DNA of 64,000 bases from Sepiola atlantica (GCA_963556195.1 OY744517.1:82355714-82419713); one strand, 5' to 3'; shown: positions 9,829-21,040, numbered from the stretch's first letter. Translations and numbers: made by a program. Notes: generated by a model from the letters alone, not told the origin.

Positions 9829-11077
9829 CGTTGTATCCCAGGGATACTATGCTTAACCCATAGACGTTGTATCCCAGGGATACTATGCTTAACCCATAGA
9901 CGTTGTATCCCAGGGATACTATGCTTAACCCATAGACGTTGTATCCCAGGGATACTATGCTTAACCCATAGACGTTGTATCCCAGGGATACTATGCTTAA
10001 CCCATAGACGTTGTATCCCAGGGATACTATGCTTAACCCATAGACGTTGTATCCCAGGGATACTATGCTTAACCCATAGACGTTGTATCCCAGGGATACT
10101 ATGCTTAACCCATAGACGTTGTATCCCAGGGATACTATGCTTAACCCATAGACGTTGTATCCCAGGGATACTATGCTTAACCCATAGACGTTGTATCCCA
10201 GGGATACTATGCTTAACCCATAGACGTTGTATCCCAGGGATACTATGCTTAACCCATAGACGTTGTATCCCAGGGATACTATGCTTAACCCATAGACGTT
10301 GTATCCCAGGGATACTATGCTTAACCCATAGACGTTGTATCCCAGGGATACTATGCTTAACCCATAGACGTTGTATCCCAGGGATACTATGCTTAACCCA
10401 TAGACGTTGTATCCCAGGGATACTATGCTTAACCCATAGACGTTGTATCCCAGGGATACTATGCTTAACCCATAGACGTTGTATCCCAGGGATACTATGC
10501 TTAACCCATAGACGTTGTACCCCAGGGATACTATGCTTAACCCATAGACGTTGTACCCCAGGGATACTATGCTTAACCCATAGACGTTGTACCCCAGGGA
10601 TACTATGCTTAACCCATAGACGTTGTACCCCAGGGATACTATGCTTAACCCATAGACGTTGTACCCCAGGGATACTATGCTTAACCCATAGACGTTGTAC
10701 CCCAGGGATACTATGCTTAACCCATAGACGTTGTACCCCAGGGATACTATGCTTAACCCATAGACGTTGTACCCCAGGGATACTATGCTTAACCCATAGA
10801 CGTTGTACCCCAGGGATACTATGCTTAACCCATAGACGTTGTACCCCAGGGATACTATGCTTAACCCATAGACGTTGTACCCCAGGGATACTATGCTTAA
10901 CCCATAGACGTTGTACCCCAGGGATACTATGCTTAACCCATAGACGTTGTACCCCAGGGATACTATGCTTAACCCATAGACGTTGTACCCCAGGGATACT
11001 ATGCTTAACCCATAGACGTTGTACCCCAGGGATATTATGCTTAACCCACAGACGTTGTACCCCAGGGATATAAAGTT
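9829..11077. repeat. 36-bp minisatellite, 34 full units plus a partial
   Basis: Unit: CGTTGTATCCCAGGGATA then CTATGCTTAACCCATAGA. Units repeat with no visible drift. Units 1-19 (9829-10512) read TATCCC, and from 10513 every unit reads TACCCC, so two homogenised blocks meet at one border. The last full unit (11017) has two changes and the 35th is cut after CAGGGATA. TATCCC-A-GGGATA in block 1 is a perfect hairpin. Because 36 is a multiple of three, one forward frame has no stop from 9769 to 11070 (12-residue unit RCIPGILCLTHR), and two reverse frames are also open. None contains ATG. Confidence 0.97.
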
Positions 11078-11181
11078 TTATGCTTCAACCACTCAATATA
11101 TATTGTGATGTAATCCCAAATTAGATTTTTAATTTTAAAATATCTAGTTTGAGAGATAGTGCTAAACACAATCTACCCAAG

Positions 11182-11357
11182 GTTTGGGTGTAGAGAAAGT
11201 GAAATTTGTCGTTCGCTCCGAGACAGAAAAAAACGTGACAACCAAAAATAACTTCGAAGAAGCATTTGTGCTAAGTCCCTGCACCTTGGAAACCGTTAAA
11301 TTGTCTGATACTGATATGGACACCAACAAAGAAAACGCCTTGGGCATGCCTCACTGA
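11182..11357 (+). CDS. Possible host terminal exon ending in a KEN-like tail
   Basis: The plus-strand frame open from 11166 to TGA at 11355-11357 has coding-like codon choice, unlike the surrounding AT-rich DNA. It reads about VEKVKFVVRSETEKN, then NFEEAFVLSPCTLETVKL and SDTDMDTNKENALGMPH. An in-frame TAA at 11163 means an upstream splice acceptor is needed. The AG at 11180-11181 is possible but has a poor pyrimidine tract. Downstream sequence without a frame leads to AATAAA at 11693, as expected for a 3' UTR. NKEN resembles a KEN degradation box, which is only a suggestion. It may also be a retrocopy. No family recognised. Confidence 0.35.
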
Positions 11358-11595
11358 ATGCCAAAGGCATCTTAATAGATGTCACTCGAAGAAATAGAAA
11401 TACCCTCTTGTGTTGGTCTTCCGTTCTTTCACAAAGTGTTTATCGTCTGTCTCTTCATCTTTACAAGTGTTGCGAGAAAAATTTCCCACGCCCCTCTCGT
11501 TCTGTGTGCACACATATTTGAACCCGAGAACCAAAATACTTTTTTTTTTCTTCTGTTGTGTGACAGTCTTGTCGTTCCCAACGAGACGCGACCGT

Positions 11596-11634
<39 letters not shown>

Positions 11635-11710
11635 AGAGCTTTTAGTCATTTATACATGGGGGAAAAATATATATATATCTGTATTCAACATTAATAAAAA
11701 TAATGCAAGA
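11358..11710 (+). other. Possible 3' UTR with AATAAA
   Basis: Non-coding stretch following the candidate exon. It contains a (TA)n run at 11600-11629 and AATAAA at 11693-11698. Its assignment depends on the exon call. Confidence 0.3.
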
Positions 11711-12815
11711 CTAAAACCCAATTCAGATAAGCCATCCACGGAAACAGCTCCCACTAACAATACAGAAGCATTCCTCTAAATTCTTGAGATACTAACTAAA
11801 TCTGCATATTGCAGACTTACATATATAGTCTAAAGAAACTTTGAGTGATTTATAAACGAATAAAAAAAAAACAATGCAGTTTAAATTCGTAGAGATATTT
11901 ACTAAATCCACATATTGTAGACTTGTATACCGTGTATATATATATATATGTATATATAAGTAATTCTGACTGGTTAATCTTAAAAAGTATCCCAAAAAAG
12001 TAAATTCAATTTATAATTGTCATGAACTTAAAATATTTCTAAGGAGTTTATCTTGTACATTAACGCCCCTTTTTATTGAAAAAAAAATAGTTTCTTAAAA
12101 ACAGAACTTTTTTTTTTTGAGGGGGGTGGAGGCTAATATTAGTATTGAAGGAGAAAGATACCGTAAAAGAGAAAGAAAAAAATGAAAGTTAAAAAAATGA
12201 AAGTTAAAAAAAAAAAAAAAAAGAAATACTTACTCTAGTCATGACTGAGGATTTTTTAAAAGATGGGCTTCTTTTTGCAAACATTCTTCAGGGTCAGAAT
12301 ATTGAGAATTTTTTATAAAAAATTTGATATAAGCTTTTTTAAAAAAAAGATGATTTTTTTTTACATATGATTATAAATAAAAGAACAACAAAGGGTAGAT
12401 GCCAAGTGATAGTTATGTTACAAAAACGAAAGTCATGTCTCTTAAATAGATGCATGAACTTTCAACATTTTTCAGATAAGATTCTATCGTGACTCATTAG
12501 ATAACAGATATTATATCATCTTGTCTCAACTCCATTTCACAAACACATGAACTTTAATCTCTAAAAGAAGGCAAATATGAATAATTCTTATTACAATTTA
12601 TAAACCAATAGTTATGTATAAAAAAAGTGTACGTGCTCATATTTAGTCAGGTATCCATGCTCAGTATTTAAAAAGGAGCAAATAAAAAAAATGTACATTG
12701 TAGTTTTTTCTATAAAAAGTCCTGAGTAAATGTATGTGGATTTGAAAGAATTATTTTTGTGAAAGAAACTCGAGTATTCTTAGTATTGAAAAGAAAAAGA
12801 ACACGTTTGTTCTGT
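11711..12815. other. No gene; AT-rich spacer
   Basis: A diverged direct repeat lies at about 11775-11850 and 11878-11930 (CTAAATTC-like, then ACTAAATC, CATATTG, AGACTT). Poly-A tracts are near 12208-12221. No coding signal. Confidence 0.45.
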
Positions 12816-13163
12816 ATTGATTTACTCCTCTCCAGGAGTTAGGCACAAGGCCAGTTTTTATCTTACTCCCACAAGTAAGATGTGACCCAAGGTTGGGTCG
12901 GGAAAGTGGGGGTTTAAAAATTGCCGGGGCAGCCTCGTCGGCATTCCCCGGTAGAGGCGCCTCAGACAGTAAGCAATAAACTTACTCCTCCCCAAAGAGG
13001 GGAGGCAAAGCCTGGGAAGGTGGACCTTCCAGAACTGCACAGGACAGACCCATTGACCGGCGTAAATCAAGACCCGAAGGCCAAGACAATACCGATCTAT
13101 GAAGTGCAGTATCCATCGGAACAGATACTACACTTTGATCTTAGCCAAAAGGCCAAGAAGGAT
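12816..13163 (-). mobile_element. U2-headed SINE, copy 2, with the most complete head
   Basis: On the minus strand the element starts ATCCTTCTTGGCCTTTTGGC, followed by TAAGATCAAAGTGTAGTATC. This aligns with U2 snRNA from its first nucleotide. It then runs through the shared body (GGTCTTGATTTACGCCGG-like, CCAGGCTTTGCCTCCCCTC, GGGGAATGCCGACGAGGC) to ACTCCTGGAGAGGAGTAAAT. It lacks the GGGCGCTGGC segment seen in copies 1 and 5, as copy 9 does. This is the best copy for defining the family's 5' end. Confidence 0.88.
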
Positions 13164-13479
13164 CAAGGAATAACCCTTCATGAAGCGCCCGGGAGGGGGG
13201 GGGGTGATTTTTTTTGAAAATTTAGCCTAACTGGCTCAGTAGAAGAGTGTGTCACTGTTATACCAGAATGACAGGGCGGTTTTAGACCTGGGCGTGGCAT
13301 GATGGACATGATCTTTTCTGTCTTCCCCTCCCACAACTTCAGGGAAAATAAGTTGAAGAATGAACAGGTAGATCTTTAACAGGTTTTTTGTGAACCTGAC
13401 AAAAGTTTGACATCGTGAAAAGAGCAACACTTTAGACAATCCTAGACAAACTTTGATGTCCAGTGCGATTTGTCACAAT

Positions 13480-13975
13480 GCTTAAACAACGTCATCAGCA
13501 CTTGAAAGACTTTCGCGATGCACTCTATGAACCAATAGCCATCGATAATGGTATTAAACAGGCGAGCTTGCCTTAGGCTCAAGAAAAAGGGGTCGTCCCC
13601 ATCTCCGCTTCAAGGATGTCTGCAAGCAAGATATGAAGGCTTGCTCAATTGACATTATGGGAAGCCTCTGCAGCTGACAGACCTTCCTGGAGGAAATAGA
13701 TACATCAGGGAATGATCATCAGTGAGAAGACCCTCTACGATGAAAACGCTGCGAAGAGAGCTAGGAGAAGAACGAACCTACAGACAAGCCAACAAGCTGA
13801 GGTGACACATTGCGCAACAGCTTTCGTATGTCAACGCTGTAGTAGACCATGCAAATCATGAATTGGTCTCTACAGTCACACAAAAAGATGCACACAAACA
13901 ACATCCCAACACGGCACTGATCCATAGTCGTTGCGACTGACGGATGCCAATACAATACATCCTTGCACAGACGTG
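13480..13975 (+). mobile_element. LINE 3' end with zinc-finger-like tail (first of two)
   Basis: The plus-strand frame at about 13588-13640 reads KRGRPHLRFKDVCKQDMK, the GRPK..YKD..K.D..K block near the C terminus of many LINE polymerases. Further on (about 13823-13890) FVCQRCSRPCKS, a stop, then IGLYSHTKRC form a CxxC..H..C tail. Several stops and frame changes break it. The end of a second LINE of the same kind follows at 14080. Confidence 0.7.
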
Positions 13976-14079
13976 GTTCTTTACATAGTTTCCGATGACC
14001 CTCTATGCTTTTTGGGACTGTATTCTAAACATTAACTGGCAATCTCACACACCAGACACTACTGTTCTACAGTAAACTA

Positions 14080-14560
14080 GCATAGAAATATGTGTCATAC
14101 GTTGTCAAATGGGCTGAGCACTTGGTTAAGATTAAAGACAAGCCCCCTAAGTAACTATTACATGGGGAACTGCACCACATTAAACATCAGAGACAAGCCA
14201 AAGGAACGTTTTAAGGATGTTGTCTAAGACATCTATCGTGAAGGCCCTTGGCATGAATGTGGAGGACTGAGAGAGGATGGCTTTGAAGCAATCGGTTTGC
14301 CGGAAGAACGTCTATGATGGCTGTGGAAGTTTTGAGGCAAGGTGATTACAGTACTCCCTCTTGAGACATGCTCTGCAAAAGTGGCACCTGTCAGACATCC
14401 CAGACATTTTTCAGCCTAATCGTGTGTGTGGTGTTTGTGTAAGAGCCTGTCTGTCGAGGGCTGATCTACTCAGCCACTAATATGTAAAACTGGAAGCTAG
14501 TTGTCTTGTGTTATATCTGCAGCAGACTTTGGCTGCTGAGACATTTATGTGACCACAATC
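14080..14560 (+). mobile_element. LINE 3' end with zinc-finger-like tail (second of two)
   Basis: Fragments in three plus frames match the same C-terminal region as the preceding copy: KERFKDVV, KALGMNVEDWERMA-like, then KNVYDGCGSFE and finally CGVCVRACLSRADLLSH (about 14420-14475). The match to the LINE tail is recognised from family knowledge. Both ends point the same way, about 100 bp apart. Confidence 0.65.
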
Positions 14561-16940
14561 GGGCAGCACAATCTTGTAAAGACTGCCTTGTGTGTGTGTC
14601 TTATTTATAAAGAAAACGGGGTATTTTAGAATAGGTTTGCTATGAAATGACAATAAAATTGGTTTGGAGTCTCCACAAGGGCAGAATTAGACACGTTAGT
14701 TTTTTAATGTGGGGGAAAAAAAATCTAGCTTCCAAAATTGCCTCAATCTAGAAAGACCTCTTCGTCACTGATCGAGGACAGAAAAGATAACGTGTAGTAT
14801 CGAAACAAATACCACACCTTTCTCCTAGACAAAAGACCAAGTTGGTTTGGAGTCGACTAGTCAACTGAGATTCAACTGTCAATATAAAAGTAAAAATAAA
14901 ATTAATCAATTTAGAAGAAATATTATAGAATATATTTCTTACCATTCCGTTCAATCACACCTTTTTAATGTGTGTGTACATAAATTACATATTACTATTA
15001 ATATACTTCTGAATTGTAGAAGTATTTACCAAATGCAAAAGATTACTTAGGTATGATTAAGGAAGTTTAAAACTGGAAATGAAAATTTCAGACAAAATGG
15101 AATATTTAGTGTAAGGAACTGGAATAATGGATAAGCATGGCAACAGACTAGTAAAAATAAGGACACAAACATCACTAAAGTAGAACCAAAATATTTCAGT
15201 TGATTCATATGATCTTAATCATTTGGTGTAAATAAGTTTATTGAACAGAAAACTAAACTTTTCATACAACAAAGTGAGGAAGGTAATCCAGGGAGGAGAG
15301 AGAATTTAAGACAAAGAGGAAGTCGGAGGAAAGGTGAGTGGAAGTTGTAGGGAGGGGGACCATAGCTTCGACCATCCCTATTTACGAAAGGTAGATGTCT
15401 CATTAGGAGAGGGTGACTTTTGTTTCCCTTGTTCATTTTGCTCAGTTCTGTACTCCGTCAGTGTATAGATTTTGTTGTCACACTTTGCACGGAGTTGGGT
15501 AGTTCTGTTGTGAGGGTGGTATCAAAATAACATCATCTGACAGATTCAAAGATTTGAAGCACGATTTCAGAGTTGCAGTTTAAGTCGGCAAAGAAGCGGA
15601 TGTAACGTGAGGTCCTGCGAGATGAGGGTCTAAAGCCCTTCATGCATGACAATATCTAGAAAGGACAGACAAGGAAATGAATTGAAATATAAATTTAAAA
15701 AAATATATAGTTTTAAGATTAAATTGTTTTTGCCATCCTTCCATGAATGTTCATGCCTTCCTCTCCTCTAGAGAAAAGGATTTAGGTAATTATCATCAAT
15801 CCCCCGACCCGCATATTGTATATAACAGACATATCTCAAACTATACTTAAGCGGCAAAATTTCCTTGAAATGCGTTCAAAAGACAAAGAATTCTGTCCTT
15901 TTAATTCCAATAATTTCTTATTAATGGAATGAAGAGAACTTCCAATTGAGATTTCATTGTTCAAAAAATAGACACACGGTCATGTGGGGAAAATCCAGCT
16001 CACCAAAAGAAGGCACTACACCGAGACAAAAATAAAAATTATCTTAGTCTAGAAAGACTTCTGCTCCTCTGACAACAGATATGACATCCCGATTCCAGCA
16101 CGGAGGCCATGAGAGTATCCCTCAAATCATTCTTATGAAATTTTATGTGAATTATAACACACACAAACACTAACACACACAGATAAGAGACAGAGATGTG
16201 TACATAGAATTCTGCATATCATTATGTGAAAAACTTTAATTGGATCATGTAACCCAAATAGACATTTCATAATCTGTCTAGTCGCCCCCCCCCCTCCAAC
16301 TGGGAGGGAAAATACTGCATATTAGTATCATTAAAAGTATTTTGATGTTAGTAAAAATAATCATACAAAAAGAAAATGCTTTTGTTTTGAGCATGAAGAA
16401 AGTAAACAAAAACGCTCCCTTAAATAAACTTTCCCTTAACAGATGTCGCATGAAGCACTTTCATCTCCATCAAAAACATTGCTATGCAATTTCGTAAGAA
16501 CATTATAAAAGTGGGTTATAAATACAGTTCATCACCAATGATCTTCTAGTAGTGAAATAAGGTAAAAAAAAAAAAAAATTTTTAATAAAAAAAAAAAAAC
16601 AGTTCTGAAACGTGAAAATATTGCAACCGTGAACAAAATGTTTTTAACAAATGTTCTTTATAAAAAAAAAAAAAAAAAAAAAAAAATTGAATGTTTACCG
16701 TTTACAGATTTCAAAAGAAAATCTTGTCAAGTTTTTTTTTCCCCCATTCCATTCAGAAATTAAAAAAATTTGTTCAAGGTATTTAAAAAAAAAAAAATCT
16801 ATGTAATGATATGCTATGGTAATTTCTACGTTACCCCCCCCCCCCCAATAAATCATGGGATTACCGAAGATGTAATAAAAAAAAAAATAAAAAAAATTTT
16901 TTTTTCATTTCATCTGATGTGTAAAACGTAAAACTAACTA
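14561..16940. other. No gene; scattered repeats and homopolymers
   Basis: Apart from the degenerate U2-like head listed separately, this holds A-runs near 16563-16600 and 16663-16685, C-runs at 16285 and 16835, and CACA words near 16155. The sequence at about 15420-15650 is GC-richer and may be an old LINE piece, but I cannot show a motif. Confidence 0.4.
14736..14843 (-). repeat. Degenerate U2-like head with a different body
   Basis: Read on the minus strand, 14793-14841 gives CTTGGTCTTTTGTCTAGGAG, then GTGTGGTATTTG, a decayed U2 5' end. The adjoining word ATCTAGAAAGAC also occurs near 16040 (AGTCTAGAAAGACTTC), where it follows a similar GTGGGGAAAA stretch. A separate U2-related repeat is possible but the match is weak. 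Confidence 0.4.
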
Positions 16941-16946
16941 AAATAC

Positions 16947-16996
16947 ACTTTCTTGGTCTTTGGACTAGGATCAAAGTGTAGTATATGTTCTGTCCA
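16947..16996 (+). repeat. U2 head fragment without SINE body
   Basis: TTTCTTGGTCTTTGGACTAG followed by GATCAAAGTGTAGTATATG matches the U2 5' region with a few changes. The sequence after it does not match the SINE body seen in the other copies, so this is either a U2 retrocopy or another head-plus-body combination. Confidence 0.55.
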
Positions 16997-18660
16997 AAAA
17001 TGGTACCATAATATCATGTGGTCTGCTCTCACGCTGGATGTCCATAGAATGGAACTATGTCAAACTCCTACAGCGGTTTTGAAGAGACAACCTCCATAAC
17101 CAGATATATTCTGAAACTACATTATTTTTAGACATAATAGTTGATTTTATATACATACATACATACATACATACACACACACGACGGATACATCTGTGGA
17201 ATATCCACAGGTCCTGCTAGTATTTTAATAATTGCTACAAAGACCTGACTGGCTGATTACTCTGTCACTAGTTCTGCATCCATGCTGTATGAAAATGATT
17301 CACAGAACTTTGATGTTGACACAACTTAGAGACTTGGGTAATTGGTTTGCTCATCGGCAACACCAAAATAAGAAAAACTTGTCGTAAACAATAAATATTT
17401 ATTGGAATCCGGTTATGTAACAATAATATATACAAAAAATTATTTTGCTTTTATTGGAGAGAAAAGATAAGTTATGGAATCTGAGTGGCACTAAGTCTTG
17501 GTTGAAGAATTTGAAGTCTTCTTTGTGCTTTTGTTCCTTAGAGACTTTTTCTTAGTATTTTTACATTCCCGTTTTTGACTGGTCACCGAATTCTGTGTCT
17601 CTGAATAGCCTCTAAAGAGTTCTTCTTACAAGGTAAATATTTTCATTCGTTACCCAATTACAGATCATTTCGTATTTTCTACTATTTTATGATTTGTCAG
17701 TTAATGAAAGCCTTAGTTTCACACATGTAGGAGAAGCACACAATATTCTATTATGGTACTAACACACCTTTTTAATTGTTGACAACATTACGAGACATCA
17801 GGCAGGTGCACTCAACCTTTTAAATCATAAACCCAATTTGACCACCTGCATTAGTTTAAACATTAGTGTTTTGCGATTGGTGTAACTTTTTAACTCGTAC
17901 ACACGATTTGGCCACTTGCTGGATAATCTCCCTACATGATTATTCTTGACCATTTAATGACGTTTCAAAATTACTGCTTTGATAATTCAACTTACATGTC
18001 CAGATTTTGTGCACCTGTGCAACCATGACCGTTTCTATTTTTATAAGAAAAATTGTAAACTTAAATCGTCTGTTATGAATAGCAAAATAGGAAAATATTG
18101 CAACCATGAAGAAAAAGTGTTTTTCCTAAAAGCATTAAAAGTTCACCATTACATAAAACATTTCATAGATTAAAAAAACTTCAGTATGTGGCAAAACGTG
18201 TGAACTTTTTTTGGGGAGCTGGTGCTCCTCGTTGCATTTCACAATCTTTGTGCCAAACTTGGAGATGAGTACAGTAATTCTCTGCACTTCAGTCGTGTTT
18301 TGGAGGACTGAAGGTTGGTGTCAAACCAATTCAATGATAGATGAATGTGATGGGTTCAAGAGATCAGTGCATTTGTCATAGGAGATGTGTTGGGAAGCCA
18401 GAACGAGTTCTTAAAGTATAACAAAACATTTATCAAAACTATGAATGCTGTGTTGTATATTGTGCCCTCTCTCTCTCTTTCTTTTTCTCTCTCGCTCAGT
18501 CTGGAGCCAAACAACAGTCGGTTTTTCAAACTTGAATGAGGAAGATGCGTGTTTATTACGCTGGCTAAACTCAGTCAAATAGAGTTTAATTATGTTTCTT
18601 TTCGAAATATAATAAAGTATATTTTTATATTTAAAAGTAAAAATGTCTTGTTTCATTATT
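16997..18660. other. No supported gene
   Basis: Holds a (CATA)n/(CA)n run at 17150-17180 and a repeat copy at 17845-18060 listed separately. Otherwise AT-rich with no coding signal. Confidence 0.4.
17845..18060 (+). repeat. Dispersed repeat shared with 63030-63375
   Basis: The words GGTGTAACTTTTTA, TTTCAAAATTA, TTTGATAATTC, ACTT..TGCAAC, ATGACC and TTCTATTTTTATAA follow each other here and, with changes, twice at 63030-63375. No frame is conserved. Confidence 0.5.
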
Positions 18661-18900
18661 ACAGAAAACCTATCGAAGCAGGTAACAGCCGACGAAATAC
18701 CCAAGCGGGTATGATTGACCCCCTTCATTAAGGGGAGGTGTCTATCATTGTCACTCAGGGAGCTAGTGTGTGCAGTTTCCACAGAAAGAAATATCTCTTC
18801 CAAAAAAGTCCTCAAGGATTGGACACACTATGTCACACTCCCCGGCCATGACTATCGTCCAAAAGGGATTTCAAGTACATTTTGTCCTGTTCCTAAATAG
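18661..18900. other. GC-richer segment of uncertain coding potential
   Basis: TTTCATTATTACAG before 18664 looks like a splice acceptor. The plus frame from 18715 reads up to LKDWTHYVTLPGHDYRPKG and ends at TAG 18898, but a competing minus-strand frame (18411-18815) covers the same bases. Neither shows a known domain. I do not call a gene. Confidence 0.2.
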
Positions 18901-19548
18901 ATTTTATTCAAAAATATTTTTGACTTTGAAATGTTTTTACTTTTTTAATAATTTTGAAATAAATTTATTTTTTAGGCATAAGTAAATTAATCATGCACAT
19001 TATTCTCAGTGTTTGTACTGCAAGTATTTTTTTTTGTTTGTTTTAAATTCAAACTGGTGTTAATTACGCAGTTTCGTTTATACAAAAAAATGAGATTCTG
19101 CAAGTTTGGTTATTTATTCTTATTGATATGTTTAACAAAAGTAAACAAACATTCTGTATGATGTATCAGCTAATCTTAAACCAATTTTTCTATTTCAGAA
19201 TTAGAATATCAACTAAAAAGAATAACGTTTATTTTTCTTATATATAGTATTAATCTTATTCTTTACAAAAGAAACAAAACATCAAATGTACAGCTCTCAC
19301 ACAAAGTTAAAAATAAGTCTTCAATGTTTCTGACATACATTTTCAACATTTAATATATTTATTGTTCAGCTGTACTCTATTAAAATTTATAAATAGATAG
19401 AACATGTTTATGAATGTAAATTTTAGCCAACATTAATCTTTAATTCAATACTCCAACATTTACATTTATCTATTTAATCACCAAAAGCAAAGCAAAAATG
19501 CATATAAATACCCAACAAATAATTATTCCGAAATTTTCAGTTAGAAAA

Positions 19549-19579
<31 letters not shown>

Positions 19580-19689
19580 CCAATGTAAGATAAATAAATC
19601 TAAAGGTTAATTTCGACATACAAAGTTTAGAAATTTTGTATTTATTTTTAAAAATGGTTTAATTTATTATTATTATTTTTTTTTTTAAT
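18901..19689. other. No gene; AT-rich spacer
   Basis: Only AT-rich sequence and a T-run at 19555-19579. Confidence 0.5.
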
Positions 19690-20029
19690 TTATTTATCTT
19701 TCTCCCACAGCGGTAAGATGTGACACAAGGTTGGGAAAGTGGGATTTGAAAAGCCAGCATCCGAGAAAATGAGCACTCTGGCCTACAAAAAATGCCTGGG
19801 CAGCCTCGTCGGCATTTCACGATAGGGGCGCCTCAGGCAGTAAGCGATAAACTTACTCAACCCACAAAGAGGGGGAGGCAAAGCCTGAGAGGGTGGACCT
19901 CAGAAAACTGCACAGGAGAAACCCACAGACTGGCGGAATCAAGACCCCGAAGGCCAAGACAATACTGGTCTATAGGTGTAGTATCCATCGAAACAGATAC
20001 TACACTTTGATCTTGGCCAAATAGCCAAC
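19690..20029 (-). mobile_element. U2-headed SINE, copy 5, with A-rich tail
   Basis: On the minus strand the copy starts GGCTATTTGGCCAAGATCAA, then AGTGTAGTATCTGTTTCGAT, follows the body, and keeps the CAGAGTGCTCATTTTCTCGG stretch and a TGCTGGCTTTTCAAATCCC box. It ends after GGGAGAAAGATAAATAAATT followed by A/T-rich DNA. It therefore lacks the final ACTCCTGGAGAGGAGT hairpin of other copies. The tail may have been replaced or lost. Confidence 0.75.
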
Positions 20030-20042
20030 TTTTATATTTATT

Positions 20043-20294
20043 TTAACATACAAAAAGGAAAAAGAAATTAGACAATAATGGTGCTATCATCTTAAGTGTC
20101 CTTATTTCCTGTGAGGCGTATCTCATACATATTCTAACATCCGTTCCCGTTTTTAATGTAATCTGCAAAGTATTTTTAGGAATCAAGTTGCTTATAATCT
20201 TATCTTTCATTTCTGACTGAAATTTCCTTTTAAGAGCAATTGCTGCATTAAGGAAATCTACAAGCCTAATCGGGGGGGGGGGGGGTGTGAACAT
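20043..20294 (-). CDS. Coding-like stretch, unrecognised
   Basis: After a C-run read on the minus strand, the frame gives RLVDFLNAAIALKRKFQSEM, KDKIISNLIPKNTLQITLK and TGTDVRICMRYASQEIRTLK. The composition is protein-like, with few low-complexity residues until the hydrophobic end. No ATG that makes sense is present except one within the proline run. It could be an exon or part of an unidentified transposon protein. Confidence 0.25.
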   Translation of the reverse strand: MFTPPPPPIRLVDFLNAAIALKRKFQSEMKDKIISNLIPKNTLQITLKTGTDVRICMRYASQEIRTLKMIAPLLSNFFFLFVC

Positions 20295-20690
20295 TTGATG
20301 TAAAGTTTTAAACTTTCTAAAATACTATACCAAATCTGTAAAAATGGGTCAGTGAGATATTTCAAATTTATACATTTTGGACCATCCAAAATTCTCAGAT
20401 TAACTTATTGCACTGTTGCTTTCTTCCCGATTGCATATTACACACATTAAACATTCTGGATTTAAAGGAGTCCCAGAAGATAATATAACTTAACTAATTT
20501 CTCCGTAATGTCATGCATGTTTATACACAAATATTTTTGATACACAACAGAATTGTCAGTATATTCACTGCAAACTGGGGCTTGGATACAACAAGCTTGC
20601 TAACATTTTGAAAAGGAGGAAACATAATAAATAAATTTAAAAAATACTTAGCAGTATTCATAGATTCAACTAGAGCGACGGTGTTAGAGG
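20295..20690. other. No feature seen
   Basis: AT-rich spacer between the coding-like stretch and the 5S-like repeat. Confidence 0.45.
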
Positions 20691-20692
20691 TA

Positions 20693-20815
20693 TGCGATGA
20701 TACCTATAATTACAGCTGCGTCACTGGTCTTCTTAGTTGAGCAACATCGAGCCTGGTCAGTATTCAGATGGGTGTGACCATTTTGGATTATCAGGTTCCA
20801 TATGTTTGTAAGTGT
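20693..20815 (+). repeat. 5S rRNA-derived repeat, copy 1
   Basis: The order GCGTCACTGGTCTTCTTAG, TTGAGCAACATCGAGCCTGG, TCAGTATTCAGATGGGTG, ACCATTTTGGATTATCAGGT follows the 5S rRNA internal promoter region (AGTTAAGCAACGTCGAGCC.. GTACTTGGATGGGTGACC.. GGAATACCAGGTGCTGT). Insertions and substitutions show it is not a working 5S gene. It sits next to the 3' end of a minus-strand LINE. Confidence 0.65.
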
Positions 20816-21040
20816 AAGTGGCTGTAATCTCACTTTCTCAAATTCTTTTTGTGGCATTCATCCGGCTCTGCATCTCTGACCATAGAAGCCTACGTATGGC
20901 AGTCTTGCGCGAGTTCAACCGAGATGGCAAGCCAGTTTCTATTCCATCAATGAAGACCAACAACTTGCAGACTAGAAGTTTTGTTGAAGTCCTTCTGGAT
21001 GGTAGTTCAAAATTTTCAGCTGCTCACCAACACGTTGGTG

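Noticed and set aside
9829..11077. CRISPR array or a long repetitive-protein gene
   Set aside because: Units touch one another with no spacers and the context is eukaryotic. No frame has ATG and three frames are open merely because the unit is 36 bp.
11382..11694. Several small frames on both strands ending in Ile-Tyr runs
   Set aside because: They run through (TA)n at 11600-11629 and shadow the candidate 3' UTR.
18411..18815. 134-residue minus-strand gene
   Set aside because: It overlaps an equally plausible plus frame and ends in an Arg/Lys/Glu run from a CT-rich repeat. No domain seen.
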